The position numbers and the translations under genes were made by a program. A stretch of 56,452 nt of DNA. Origin: Methanosphaera stadtmanae (GTDB taxonomy: Archaea > Methanobacteriota > Methanobacteria > Methanobacteriales > Methanobacteriaceae). Positions 1-9,987 of the stretch are shown here, one piece after another. The stretch lies in contig SUTR01000008.1 of assembly GCA_015062825.1 (NCBI GenBank), forward strand, positions 4,505 through 60,956, given 5' to 3'. Position 1 is the stretch's first letter. Each line of letters begins with the position of its first letter. A model generated the notes under the pieces. That model saw only the letters and a program-made list of their open reading frames with translations. It was not told where the DNA came from and searched no databases.

Positions 1-3000
1 TTAATTGTTATGTTGATTGTTTCAGGAATATGAACATTTCTAATAATTACCTTATTATCATTGTTTACAACTGTTGTTGTATAACCTGGAACAGGAGTTT
101 CAGTAACAGTATACTCTATTTCACTTCCATCAGCAAATCTAGGTAACTCACGGAAAATATAAGTCCAATTATTACCTTCAGACAATGAAACAGTCTCAAT
201 TACCTCATCACCCACATTCAATTGCACCTCAACAGAATCAGGTCTTAAACCATCCTGATTGAAATTAGCAATCCACTCTTTAACAACATGTAACTCAATA
301 ACCTCAGGAACATGAGTATTAGTAATAGTATAACCATCATAAGACACAGTATAACCATCAGGCATACCAACCTCATTAACAGTATAATTAATCAAACTAC
401 CATCATAATTCTTATCAAGATCAACGAAAGTATAAGTCCAATCATTTGAATCAGATAAAACTACACTATCAACTATTTCACCATTAGCTAATAAGTCGAT
501 TGTAGTTGTTTCTGGTCTTAGTCCATCTTGATTATCACCATCATTCCATACTTTATTAATTGTTATGTTTATTTTTTCTGGAATGTGTGTATTTACTATA
601 GCATATTCATTTTTTGCTAGAGTTTGGGTAGTTGAGTTATATCCTGCTGTTTCTGTTACTTCTTCAACTGTGTATTCTACTTCAACATTACTAATGTATT
701 TAAGTAGATTTTCAAAGGAGTATCTCCAATAGTTACTTTGGCTAAGAGTTACTGGTTCTCCTTGTTTTTCACCATTTGCATATAATTGTACTTGTATTGA
801 AGATGGTCTTAATCCATCACTGTTGTGATTGTCATTCCATTCTTTTATTACTTTAACGTGTGCATGTTCTGGATCGAAAATGTTAGTTATTGTAATTTCA
901 TTTTCTGCAGTAAATTCTATAGTATTGTAATATTCTTCTGGTAAGATTACTTCTTTTACTACATAGAATATTTCTTTACCATCAAAGTTTACTGGTAAAT
1001 TGGTGAATGTGTATTTCCAATCTGTTTCTGCATCTAAATTAATAGAATCTCCATATTTTTCTCCATTAGCAAATAGTTGTACTTGTACTGAGTCTGGTCT
1101 TGTTTCATGTTCATTTTCGTGGTCGTTCCATACTTTTATTACATTTAATTCTTTTACAAGTGGTGTGTGACTATTTATGATTATGAAATTTCCATTATCG
1201 TTTGTTATTGTAGTTGTATAATTTGCTATTGAATTTTCTTTTACTGTGTATGTTATTTTTTTACCATCTTTGTATACGTTTAGACCTTCAAAGTTATGTC
1301 TCCATTGATTATCAGAATTTAATGAAATTTCATCTATTACTTCATCATCTGCTAATAGGTTGACTGTAACTGATCCAGGTCTTATTCCATCACGGTTATA
1401 ATCATCTTTCCATTCTTTAAAGACTTCTATTTGAGTTTTTTCAGGAATATGAGTATTAGTAATGGTTAAACCGTCATTAACAGCAGTATAACCTGCCGGA
1501 ATTCCATTTTCAATTGCCGTGTATCTTATAGCTTTACCATTTTGATTAACCGGTAAATTATTGAAAGTATAAGTCCAATTATTATTACTATTTAATGTAA
1601 CAGCATCAAGATATGGAGTCTCATCCTTCAATAACTGAACAGAAATACTATTCGGCCTAATTCCATCTTGATTATTACTATCATTCCATACTTTTCTAAC
1701 AGACACATTCCTCACACTAGGGATACGAGTGTTAGTAATTGTAAATTCTCTGTTATTGTTACTTACTGTTGAATTATAACCAGATATACTTCTCTCATTA
1801 ACAGTATAATTTATCTTATTACCATTACTGTATACTGGTAAATTATTAAATGTGTACCTCCAGTTACTTGCATTTATTACAACTGTATCTTTTAACACAT
1901 TATTTGCATATAAATCCACAGTAACACTACCAGGTCTTAAACCATCACGATTATGATCATCATTCCAAACTTTTAACACATTTAACTGAGTTACTTCAGG
2001 AATATGAGTATTAGTAATGGTTAAACCGTCATTAACAGTAGTATAACCTGCTGGAATTCCATTTTCAATTGCCGTGTATCTTATAGCTTTACCATTTTGA
2101 TTAACCGGTAAATTATTGAAAGTATAAGTCCAATTATTATTACTATTTAATGTAACAGCATCAAGATATGGAGTCTCATCCTTCAATAACTGAACAGAAA
2201 TACTATTCGGCCTAATTCCATCTTGATTATTACTATCATTCCATACTTTTCTAACAGACACATTCCTCACACTAGGGATACGAGTGTTAGTAATTGTAAA
2301 TTCTCTGTTATTGTTACTTACTGTTGAATTATAACCAGATATACTTCTCTCATTAACAGTATAATTTATCTTATTACCATTACTGTATACTGGTAAATTA
2401 TTAAATGTGTACCTCCAGTTACTTGCATTTATTACAACTGTATCTTTTAACACATTATTTGCATATAAATCCACAGTAACACCACTAGGTCTTAAACCAT
2501 CACGATTGGAATCATCATTCCAAACTTTTAACACATTTAACTGAGTTACTTCAGGAATATGAGTATTAGTAATAGTTAAACCATTATTAGTAGCATTATA
2601 TCCACTTGGGATGTTTGTTTCAATTGCTGTGTATGTAATTGCTTTACCGTTTTGATTTACTGGAATATTATTAAATGTGTATGTCCAATTATTATTACTA
2701 TTTAATGTAACTGCATCAAGATATGGAGTTTCATCCTTCAATAACTGGACAGTAATACTATTAGGTCTAATTCCATCCTGATTATTACTATCATTCCATA
2801 CTTTTTTAACAGTCACATTTCTTACACGAGGTGTGTATGAGTTAGTTATTATAAAGTCATTTGATACATTACGTATAGTTGTAGTGTATCCGTTTACACT
2901 TCTTTCTTGTATTGTATAGTTTATTTTATTACCATTACTGTATACTGGTAAATTATTAAATGTGTACCTCCAGTTACTTGCATTTATTACAACTGTATCT

Positions 3001-4604
3001 TTTAACACGTTATTTGCATATAAATCCACAGTAACACTACCAGGCCTTAAACCATCACGGTTATAATCATCATTCCATTCTTTTAAGACTTCTATGTTCT
3101 TAGTTTCAGGAATATGAGTGTTAGTTATTGTATAATTGTCATAAGATACTCTGTATCCTGTAGGTATACTTAATTCGTGGATTGTGTACACTATTTCTTC
3201 ACGATTAGCGTTGTATCTAGGTAAATTCACATAAGCATATGTCCAATTATTATTTTTATGTAAAACTATATGATTACCGTATTTTTCTCCATCAGCTAAT
3301 AATTCTACAGTTATTGTATTTGATCTTAGACCATCCTGATTATTTGAATCATTCCATACTTTTTTAACAGTGAAGTTTACATCATGAGTATCTTCAGGAA
3401 CACGATATTCTACAATTACCCCATCAATGTGAATTCCACCAGTTTCACTTTTAATTACATATCCTACGAAGTAAATACCATTATCATCCCCGTTTTCTGC
3501 TGGCATATTGTATGGTGGATGACCATCACTATCAGGATAGTATCTTTCTTCAGTTAAAACATATTTCATATTAGAATTATTTGTTTTTATCATTTTCCAG
3601 AAAGCTATACCCGAATTACCTTCAACCATTTCACCAAGCGTATAATTGAAATATGTTGATTTAGTTAATGTTGATCCATATACATGATACCATCCATCAG
3701 AAGCATTTGCACAACTAGCAAATGTTTGTGTATATGGGAAACCTCTTTTATAAGAGTCTTCTAAGTATATTCTTGCAAATGGAAATGGTATTAATTCAAT
3801 TTGTGTTGGATCGGGTACAATACTTATAAAGTTTGTTTTATTAACCAATTGAACATTCCCATACTTATCAAATTCTCCAGGATGATGTATTTCACCAACA
3901 TCATTGTATAAGTTTTGGAATTCATCACTTGTTAAGTTAATATACACAGAGTCTTGAGTACCATTAAGTCTCTGAGCAACTATAGTGAATAAGTTATATT
4001 TATCCCCTATTTTATCTAATGGACGTGTCCTATAACGAGAAGCCCATTCAGGATCTGTTAATTTTTCAGGGTGTATGAGTAAATCAGCATACCCTGCATA
4101 ATTTCTAATCTTATTTAATGTATCAATTAAGCTTTGATCCCCACTTTCTGCATATATTCTTTCTGCCCTTTCTGCTTCTGTAGCTATTTGATTAGCTATT
4201 TCTTTAACAGAATCAGGTATTTGTTCTTTTTCATAAGTTGATTGAGCATTATCTATTTCTATTTTTGCTTGACTGAATGCATTTTCTAATTTTGTTTTTG
4301 TGCTTGATTCAATTGCACTTAAATCTTGACTTGCATCAGCCTTCAAATTATTAGTTTTTTCTTTATGAATTACATTTGTTTCCTGTTTCTGAGTACTATT
4401 CGAAGATTTGTTCGATATCTTTATATTTTCTTTTTGATTATTATTATCAGATACTGCTTGTACCTGATGACTTGTTGAAGATGTTTGTTGAATTGTATCT
4501 GTTGTTTGGATATCTACAGTATCTTGCGATACTTCTTCTGCTGAAACTATGGTTAAACTAATGAATAGTACTGTCATGAACAGAAATATTGCACATTTAT
4601 CCAT
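1..4604 (-). CDS. Giant adhesin-like surface protein with Cna-B-type modules (3' end beyond window)
   Basis: The reading frame is open from the ATG at 4602-4604 to the left edge, at least 1534 residues, so the C-terminus and any anchor are not visible. A signal peptide is clear: MDK, then a hydrophobic stretch ending VSA at about residue 22. A Thr/Ser/Asn/Gln-rich linker and an Ala/Glu-rich helical stretch follow (about residues 100-170). A unique domain of about 230 residues comes next, containing motifs such as FPFARIYLEDSY and YFVGYVIKSETGG. From about residue 410 there are twelve tandem modules of 90-93 residues, each starting V-W-N-D..N.DG.R and ending near GY....ITN.H, which is the Cna protein B-type (prealbumin-like) pattern. 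These are known as stalks of surface adhesins, and such adhesin-like proteins are abundant in gut Methanobacteriales. A GTGATT sequence lies just upstream of the ATG. Role in attachment is inferred. Confidence 0.88.
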   Translation of the reverse strand, partial: MDKCAIFLFMTVLFISLTIVSAEEVSQDTVDIQTTDTIQQTSSTSHQVQAVSDNNNQKENIKISNKSSNSTQKQETNVIHKEKTNNLKADASQDLSAIESSTKTKLENAFSQAKIEIDNAQSTYEKEQIPDSVKEIANQIATEAERAERIYAESGDQSLIDTLNKIRNYAGYADLLIHPEKLTDPEWASRYRTRPLDKIGDKYNLFTIVAQRLNGTQDSVYINLTSDEFQNLYNDVGEIHHPGEFDKYGNVQLVNKTNFISIVPDPTQIELIPFPFARIYLEDSYKRGFPYTQTFASCANASDGWYHVYGSTLTKSTYFNYTLGEMVEGNSGIAFWKMIKTNNSNMKYVLTEERYYPDSDGHPPYNMPAENGDDNGIYFVGYVIKSETGGIHIDGVIVEYRVPEDTHDVNFTVKKVWNDSNNQDGLRSNTITVELLADGEKYGNHIVLHKNNNWTYAYVNLPRYNANREEIVYTIHELSIPTGYRVSYDNYTITNTHIPETKNIEVLKEWNDDYNRDGLRPGSVTVDLYANNVLKDTVVINASNWRYTFNNLPVYSNGNKINYTIQERSVNGYTTTIRNVSNDFIITNSYTPRVRNVTVKKVWNDSNNQDGIRPNSITVQLLKDETPYLDAVTLNSNNNWTYTFNNIPVNQNGKAITYTAIETNIPSGYNATNNGLTITNTHIPEVTQLNVLKVWNDDSNRDGLRPSGVTVDLYANNVLKDTVVINASNWRYTFNNLPVYSNGNKINYTVNERSISGYNSTVSNNNREFTITNTRIPSVRNVSVRKVWNDSNNQDGIRPNSISVQLLKDETPYLDAVTLNSNNNWTYTFNNLPVNQNGKAIRYTAIENGIPAGYTTVNDGLTITNTHIPEVTQLNVLKVWNDDHNRDGLRPGSVTVDLYANNVLKDTVVINASNWRYTFNNLPVYSNGNKINYTVNERSISGYNSTVSNNNREFTITNTRIPSVRNVSVRKVWNDSNNQDGIRPNSISVQLLKDETPYLDAVTLNSNNNWTYTFNNLPVNQNGKAIRYTAIENGIPAGYTAVNDGLTITNTHIPEKTQIEVFKEWKDDYNRDGIRPGSVTVNLLADDEVIDEISLNSDNQWRHNFEGLNVYKDGKKITYTVKENSIANYTTTITNDNGNFIIINSHTPLVKELNVIKVWNDHENEHETRPDSVQVQLFANGEKYGDSINLDAETDWKYTFTNLPVNFDGKEIFYVVKEVILPEEYYNTIEFTAENEITITNIFDPEHAHVKVIKEWNDNHNSDGLRPSSIQVQLYANGEKQGEPVTLSQSNYWRYSFENLLKYISNVEVEYTVEEVTETAGYNSTTQTLAKNEYAIVNTHIPEKINITINKVWNDGDNQDGLRPETTTIDLLANGEIVDSVVLSDSNDWTYTFVDLDKNYDGSLINYTVNEVGMPDGYTVSYDGYTITNTHVPEVIELHVVKEWIANFNQDGLRPDSVEVQLNVGDEVIETVSLSEGNNWTYIFRELPRFADGSEIEYTVTETPVPGYTTTVVNNDNKVIIRNVHIPETINITI
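1441..1995 (-). repeat. Tandem 555-bp duplication inside adhesin, copy A
   Basis: This block of two Cna-B modules (185 codons) is followed directly by a near-identical copy at 1996-2550. I see only scattered differences, for example cagcagtata against cagtagtata near the start of each copy and a few bases near the end. Neighbouring modules are clearly more diverged, so the duplication looks recent. Confidence 0.85.
1996..2550 (-). repeat. Tandem 555-bp duplication inside adhesin, copy B
   Basis: This is the second copy of the two-module block at 1441-1995, in register at exactly 555 bp and so frame-preserving. It differs at only a few positions. Confidence 0.85.
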
Positions 4605-5574
4605 ATCAATCACATCTTATCTATAAATTTAAATATATAATTAAATAGGTTATGAAATTTTTCAGCACAATTTAATAATCTATTTAATTAATAAGTTTTT
4701 TGTATATTTTTATTTATATAATTATCTATTATTTTTCTAATAAGCTTAGCACTAATGAATAATGAATATCCTGTATTTTTTTGATTTTATTGGAAAAAAT
4801 CCATTGTTATTTCAATTAAATAGAAATTTTTCAAAAAAAAATATTTTATGAATGAAAAAAATAAATCATGAATAATAGATATTTGAGGAATCTGCTAAAT
4901 ATTTATATTTTAAATTTAAAAAAAGTAGTATATAACACTATTTTTATAATTTAAAGAGAATATATGAATTAATAATTGAAATATCCAATATAATAATTTT
5001 AATTTTTTTAAATAAACAAATCAATCTCTACTTTGAAAAAATGAAAAACTAAAAAAAGGTTATTGCGACAATATATAATAGAAATTAATAAAAAAAGTAT
5101 AATCAATAAGTATTTATTACCATAGCCCATAATAATATAGATAAATGGTAGTTATAATATTTAATCTCCATAATTAGTTACAATACATTATTAAATCCAT
5201 CAAAATCGATATCATAGATTCAATACTCCCTTTTGCCATACACTTAACTTAGATACTATAACATGACCTATTGTTGAAGCTCAAATATTTCAAATACAAA
5301 CTATGAAAAAAATAGGATAAATATAACATTACATGTATATGGAACAGTTGCTTTTTAATAATCTTTAACAATTAACATTTTATTAAAAAAATGAAGTAGT
5401 ATGTATATAAAACTTTATAAAACATTGACTTCCAAAAAAAATAGACTAACTAAATTTGCAAATACGATTATTAAATACATATATCCCTATTCATTAAAGT
5501 TACATCTCTTTTTACATAATAGTTTTATAATTTAAAGTACAAATAGATTAATATATAATACAGGGACCAATAAA
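4605..5574. other. Long AT-rich intergenic region
   Basis: This stretch of about 970 bp lies between the divergent adhesin and CAT-like genes. I found no convincing ORF, RNA gene or repeat. Runs such as ttataatttaaag at 5525-5537 could be TATA elements for the downstream gene, but the base composition makes such matches cheap. Confidence 0.5.
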
Positions 5575-6222
5575 ATGATAGAATATGATAAAACAAGATT
5601 AGATATTGAAGTTGACGAATTACCTTTTCAAGATTTTTTAACATCACGTTATTCAATGACTGTACGAGTAAATGCTCAAAAAACATATGATTTTGCTAAA
5701 GAAAATAATATTCCCTTTTTTAATATGACAGTAGCATGTATTCTTGAAGCTATCAATGAAATTCCTGAATTTAAACGTAGAATTATAGATGGAAAAATAT
5801 ATGAGTATGATAAGATAAATGCTGTAAGTCCTATAATGCAAGAAGATCATTCCATAAGAGAAATAGAAATAAAACCCTTATCAGAGGAAAAATCTTTAGA
5901 AAAATGGAATAACATTATTGAAAATAAAAAAGATAATATTGAAGACAGCCAGTTTCTTGTAGAGCCAACATTAAGAGACATGTTACCTATTTGTAATTTA
6001 TCGTGTATTCCTTGGATAAATTTTGATTCAATGACCAATATAATTGCATCCTCTAATCAGATAATGCCAGTTATAAGTTGGGGTAAATTAGTAGATGGAA
6101 AAATACCTGTTTCGTTAACAGCAAGCCATGTATTTATATTTGGATATCATTTTAAATTGTTTTATGAAAAAATAGAAAACTATTTGGAAAATCCTGAAAG
6201 TTTAATGAAGAAGAATAAATAG
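5575..6222 (+). CDS. Chloramphenicol acetyltransferase-like protein (CAT fold)
   Basis: The protein has 215 residues, the usual length for type A chloramphenicol acetyltransferases. Its layout matches the family: an N-terminal R-Y-S-M-T-V strand, the central NLSCIPWINFDSMTN region where CATs have their conserved P-W..F-T segment, and a C-terminal IPVSLTASHVFIFGYH segment. The catalytic His of the HHAVCDG motif aligns with His185. The following Asp (Asp199 in CAT numbering), which is structurally important, is Phe189 here, and the first His of the pair is Ser. It may therefore be a CoA-dependent acyltransferase with another substrate or a non-catalytic relative, so chloramphenicol resistance should not be assumed. 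It stands alone, with a weak upstream Shine-Dalgarno match (aggga). Confidence 0.8.
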   Translation: MIEYDKTRLDIEVDELPFQDFLTSRYSMTVRVNAQKTYDFAKENNIPFFNMTVACILEAINEIPEFKRRIIDGKIYEYDKINAVSPIMQEDHSIREIEIKPLSEEKSLEKWNNIIENKKDNIEDSQFLVEPTLRDMLPICNLSCIPWINFDSMTNIIASSNQIMPVISWGKLVDGKIPVSLTASHVFIFGYHFKLFYEKIENYLENPESLMKKNK

Positions 6223-6395
6223 AAAATACCTTAAAAGTGTAAATCATTTTAATTTTCCATAATTACCCCCTTTTTTCATATTTTACTTTATCTTACTTAA
6301 TAAGTTTTTAGAACCATTATAATGAGAATAATCCAATTATATTAACTTTAAATTAAAATATTAAAATTACATATAGTTAAAATAAAAAAAAGAAG

Positions 6396-7217
6396 TTATT
6401 GAGGATTGATTGTTTCTTTATACAAATCAAATAATTCATTTACTTTTTTAACGTTAGATTCTTCATCATTTAGTAACATCTTAGAATCATCATATACCCC
6501 GTTGTCATGTATTAAATATAATGAGGAGAAGTTCTCTGTACATGTTAAAAATTTATTTACATTTTTACTTTGTTTTGTAGACCAGACCCTTATTTTTCCC
6601 TGTGATTTTAATTTGAAAAATCGTTCATGAAATTCAGAAGTATATAGATTTTTTAATAATAAATTAGATGTTATCAAATCTAATTTTCCATTGTTGTTTT
6701 CTACAGAGCTTAATATAGCATCCAAATGATAAGCAGATAATACTGGCAGTATGACTTTAATATATTTTGAATGAGATATTAAATCTGAATATATGTGAGA
6801 TGGTTTATTATAATCCAAGTTATCATTTGCTATTATTTTAGAATTATCCCATAAGTCCATATTTAAAACAAATGGCAATGGTAAATTATCATAAAGGTGA
6901 TTATCCCAAAAATCTAGGTTTGCGTTAATTGAACCCCAATTGCTAATTAATTTAACAATATGCCTAATTATAAAATATCCTTTAGATGATAGCGTATATT
7001 CTTCTTTATTTCTTTCAATTAATTCTTTTTCCTCAAAATCTTTTAAATAGTGCAAAATATTACTTTCAGATTTATTTAATATTTCTTTAAGGTCTTTTAC
7101 TGTTTTATCAGATTCATACAACTCTAACAATATTTCAACCCTAAAAGAACCTGTTAAAAAGTACTGAATATCCTCAAATGATTTTTGATTAAATAATATA
7201 TTTTCATCAGAACCCAA
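6396..7217 (-). CDS. Winged-helix regulator, FilR1/Msr-like (DUF1724)
   Basis: The protein has about 273 residues. The first 85 form a winged helix-turn-helix (SFRVEILLELYES, then SESNILHYLKDFEEKELIER). Residues 100 to the end match the DUF1724 (FilR1 middle/C-terminal) domain found in many methanogen regulators. Members of this family, the Msr proteins of Methanosarcina, control methanol and methylsulfide methyltransferase genes. The start is taken as TTG at 7217, because the GTG at 7232 lies directly before and within the GGAGGGTGAT ribosome binding site. It is divergent from a second family member at 7417, with 199 bp between the starts. Ligand and targets are unknown; control of the nearby mtaA genes is inference. 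Confidence 0.8.
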   Translation of the reverse strand: MGSDENILFNQKSFEDIQYFLTGSFRVEILLELYESDKTVKDLKEILNKSESNILHYLKDFEEKELIERNKEEYTLSSKGYFIIRHIVKLISNWGSINANLDFWDNHLYDNLPLPFVLNMDLWDNSKIIANDNLDYNKPSHIYSDLISHSKYIKVILPVLSAYHLDAILSSVENNNGKLDLITSNLLLKNLYTSEFHERFFKLKSQGKIRVWSTKQSKNVNKFLTCTENFSSLYLIHDNGVYDDSKMLLNDEESNVKKVNELFDLYKETINPQ

Positions 7218-7416
7218 CTTATCACCCTCCACTATTTATTAAATATACATATATATATATTATTATATTTTTTAAAGATTAAATACTATATGTAACCATT
7301 ATGATTAATAATAAGGATATTTTTATCAATATTCAAGCAAAATTAAAGGATATCTGCTTAGATAATATTATTGAAAAAAAATATATATTTAACTATAACG
7401 ATAATGTGGGAAAATA

Positions 7417-8238
7417 ATGTTAAGTGATACAACTGAGTATGATGCCATACAAAAAGAGATTAAATTTATGGTTCGTTCTGAAATAAAATTAAAAATACTC
7501 GCAAATTTGTGCAAATGTGATCTTAATGCCAGAGAATTAAGTGACAAAGGAATAAATTATGGTTCTATCTCAAGTAACATTAAACAATTAGAAAAAAATG
7601 GATTGATAACTAAATTTAATGACAAATACCATATTAAAAATTCAGTGAAGAAAAAGATGATTAACATATTATATCTTAATAAAATTATAGAAATTGTTAA
7701 TGCATCTGAAGAATACATTAACATGCATTTTGTTAAAAATAACAAATTGAATATCCTTGAGGAATTACCTTTGAGTGATAATTATGAAATAATACATAAC
7801 ACGCCATTAAATCCATATAAAGTAGTAAATAATTTTACTAAAAATATGACTAGTGATGGTACTGTAAAAGTAATTTTTACACATGTTCATCCTGAATTTA
7901 GAAAAACCACACAGATTGATGCAACAACCAAAACAAACCTTAAAATCATTGTTCCTTCAAACATTAAAGAGTACCTTATCAAAAATAAAAATGAAAAAGA
8001 TAATAACCCACTTAGAAATAGAACAATCATGATTAAATCCATTGAAAATATGCATTTATCTCTGGCCATTAGCGAAACTGAAGCTATGTTTGTATTATAT
8101 AACAGTGATATTACCTATGATACAAATGCAGGGATTATTTCACACGATCCAAAAATTATTAAATGGGGTAATGAATTATTTGATGAAATAGAATCTTTAA
8201 GTGAAGATAAATATACTACTTTAAACAATGATTCTTAA
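7417..8238 (+). CDS. Winged-helix regulator, FilR1/Msr-like (DUF1724)
   Basis: The protein has 273 residues with the same architecture as the divergent gene at 6396-7217. An N-terminal winged helix (EIKLKILANLCKCDLNARELS, then SISSNIKQLEKNGLITK) precedes a C-terminal DUF1724-like sensor region ending FVLYNSDITYD and KWGNELFDEIE. The matching end of its neighbour reads LYLIHDNGVYDDSK and KVNELFDLYKE, so the two are distant paralogues. The family includes the Msr activators/repressors of methylotrophic genes in Methanosarcina. The next gene downstream is a transposase, so any link to mtaA is now interrupted by the insertion. Confidence 0.8.
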   Translation: MLSDTTEYDAIQKEIKFMVRSEIKLKILANLCKCDLNARELSDKGINYGSISSNIKQLEKNGLITKFNDKYHIKNSVKKKMINILYLNKIIEIVNASEEYINMHFVKNNKLNILEELPLSDNYEIIHNTPLNPYKVVNNFTKNMTSDGTVKVIFTHVHPEFRKTTQIDATTKTNLKIIVPSNIKEYLIKNKNEKDNNPLRNRTIMIKSIENMHLSLAISETEAMFVLYNSDITYDTNAGIISHDPKIIKWGNELFDEIESLSEDKYTTLNNDS

Positions 8239-8315
8239 ATTACTACTTTTTTTTATAATTTTCATACCATTATCTTTTTATTATTATTAATTATTTATTA
8301 ATTCTATATTTTTTT

Positions 8316-8334
8316 TCAATGCTGTCAAGTTAAG
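8316..8334 (+). repeat. Left terminal inverted repeat of the IS
   Basis: The sequence is TCAATGCTGTCAAGTTAAG. The reverse complement of 9969-9987 reads TCAATGATGTCAAGTTAAG, a single mismatch. It lies 50 bp from the transposase stop codon. Confidence 0.8.
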
Positions 8335-8383
8335 GGAATATTTGTGTGAATACTATTTTTTTAAAGTTTTGTTGTTTTTATTT

Positions 8384-9745
8384 TTAGAATGATCTTTTGT
8401 TGTTGTCTGTGAATTTATGTCCGTAGTCTACTGGTTCTCTGTTGGTTGATTTAATTTCTTCTTTTATGGGTATTAGGTGTTTTTGTAGTATTTTGATTAT
8501 TTTTGTTATTGTTTGTTGTTGTTTTTCTTTATCAGTGTTTATTAGGTTTAGTAATTCTTTTTTTACCAATCCTACTGCTATGTTGAAGTTTGCTTGGTAG
8601 TCCTTGTATTTGTATTTTTTATTGTTTCTTCGTTTTTGTTCTATTTCTTGGTTTACATCATGTTTTACTATTGTTGCTATGTTGAATACGTATATGTCTG
8701 AGTAAAAATCTTGTTCGATTATGATTTTTCTTCTTCCGCTGAAGTTTTCGGTTTGTAGTTTATTTTTTAATTTATCATAGTTGGTTTCAATTCCCCACCT
8801 TTTGTTGTATATCAGTTTAAAGTCATCTATTGTAAATGTTTTATCAAAAACATTTGTTGCGAGGGTTTCTATTTCTCCAGATGATAATGGGATGGTTATT
8901 ATTCGTAATTTTATTTTATCTTGCTTTTTTGCTAATTTTTTTATTTCATTATCTGATATTCTTCTCAGATAATCTTTATCAATGGCTACTTCGATTATTT
9001 CATCATCTGTAGTTAATTTTTCTCTTTGTTCTTTGAATGTGTCTTTTTTAAGACGTATAACAAAAAATGAGTTTAAGTCCATTGTTTTTAAAATTAAATC
9101 TTTGGAAGGATACCCTCTATCATATATTGTTATTGTCTTTTTAAGATCTATTTTATCTTTAGCATCTTCTAAATGATTAATAGCATGTTTAACTTCCCCG
9201 TATTTTCTGTTACTAATAGCAGAACTAATGATAAATTCATTAAGTACATCAACCATTGTAGATACTCTGGCAGTAGCCGTATGTTTGGAATGATCAATAT
9301 TATCTTCAATACCAAAATCTTCACGAACCGTAGGATAATTCGGTAAATCAAATATAGAACCATCAGCAGCAGTTAAATAAAAACCTTTGAATGTTTTCAA
9401 CTCTTCAGGTTTCTTATAAATTTCCCGTATCAAGTCATCATTAATATCAATATAAGCTTGAGGATCAATAATCATCCTCCTTTGAGAAATAGCTTGTTTA
9501 GTAACATCCATATCCATTTCACCCCAATATTCCTCCATAAAATACAAAGCCTCCAAAGCAGTCGTACGTCCACGATTCCAAAGAATATACTTCATAATAC
9601 ATTCTGGAGGCAACTTACGATTACGAATTTTATTATCAACTAAAATATATTTATCACAAACATAACTATTAAAATTTCCCATACTAACTGATAAAACATC
9701 ACATAAAGACATAAACAACACCAAAATTAAATCAATCAAATTCAC
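8384..9745 (-). CDS. IS4-family DDE transposase, intact
   Basis: The protein has 453 residues. The DDE catalytic triad is visible: Asp128 in LTAADGSIFDLP, Asp209 in TIYDRGYPS, and Glu320 in the diagnostic IS4-family Y-x2-R-x3-E-x6-K signature (Tyr313, Arg316, Glu320, Lys327 in YNKRWGIETNYDKLK). There is no frameshift or internal stop. The start is GTG at 9745, which sits inside the inner 11-bp inverted repeat, and no good Shine-Dalgarno sequence is seen. The enzyme would cut and paste the element bounded by the repeats at 8316 and 9987. Confidence 0.9.
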   Translation of the reverse strand: MNLIDLILVLFMSLCDVLSVSMGNFNSYVCDKYILVDNKIRNRKLPPECIMKYILWNRGRTTALEALYFMEEYWGEMDMDVTKQAISQRRMIIDPQAYIDINDDLIREIYKKPEELKTFKGFYLTAADGSIFDLPNYPTVREDFGIEDNIDHSKHTATARVSTMVDVLNEFIISSAISNRKYGEVKHAINHLEDAKDKIDLKKTITIYDRGYPSKDLILKTMDLNSFFVIRLKKDTFKEQREKLTTDDEIIEVAIDKDYLRRISDNEIKKLAKKQDKIKLRIITIPLSSGEIETLATNVFDKTFTIDDFKLIYNKRWGIETNYDKLKNKLQTENFSGRRKIIIEQDFYSDIYVFNIATIVKHDVNQEIEQKRRNNKKYKYKDYQANFNIAVGLVKKELLNLINTDKEKQQQTITKIIKILQKHLIPIKEEIKSTNREPVDYGHKFTDNNKRSF

Positions 9746-9968
9746 ACAAAATAATAATAAAAAATAAATACAAACAATACATCAATTCACCATATAATAT
9801 TATATAACTAATAATATATAAAATTAACTATGAATAATACTTAAAAATAACTATTATAAAATATATACTTATTATATTTAATAAAATTAAATAATAGGAA
9901 GAATTAAATAAAATTAAAGTAAAAATAAGTTATAAAAACAAAAATAAGTGCAAATATGAGAGAAAAAT

Positions 9969-9987
9969 CTTAACTTGACATCATTGA
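9969..9987 (-). repeat. Right terminal inverted repeat of the IS
   Basis: This is the inverted partner of 8316-8334 (18/19). It lies about 220 bp upstream of the transposase start, leaving a long AT-rich leader inside the element. A second, inner perfect 11-bp inverted repeat (TTTGTGTGAAT at 8341-8351 against 9740-9750) hugs the coding region and overlaps its GTG start. Confidence 0.78.

Larger units (their letters stand above)
8316..9987 (-). mobile_element. Complete IS4-type insertion sequence, about 1.67 kb
   Basis: One intact transposase gene (8384-9745) is bracketed by imperfect 19-bp inverted repeats at 8316-8334 and 9969-9987 (18/19 match). Both ends are flanked by T runs (8308-8315 and from 9988), which could be a target duplication but are too low in complexity to be decisive. 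The element lies between a FilR1/Msr-like regulator gene and the mtaA pair. The copy looks intact and recent. Confidence 0.8.

Noticed and set aside
1-3370. Regularly spaced repeats of about 280 bp, considered as a CRISPR or satellite array
   Set aside because: They are protein-coding Cna-B-like modules in one continuous frame, far longer than CRISPR units.
8384-9745. Transposase as a decayed pseudogene
   Set aside because: The frame is uninterrupted, the DDE and Y-R-E-K residues are all present, and both terminal repeats are intact.
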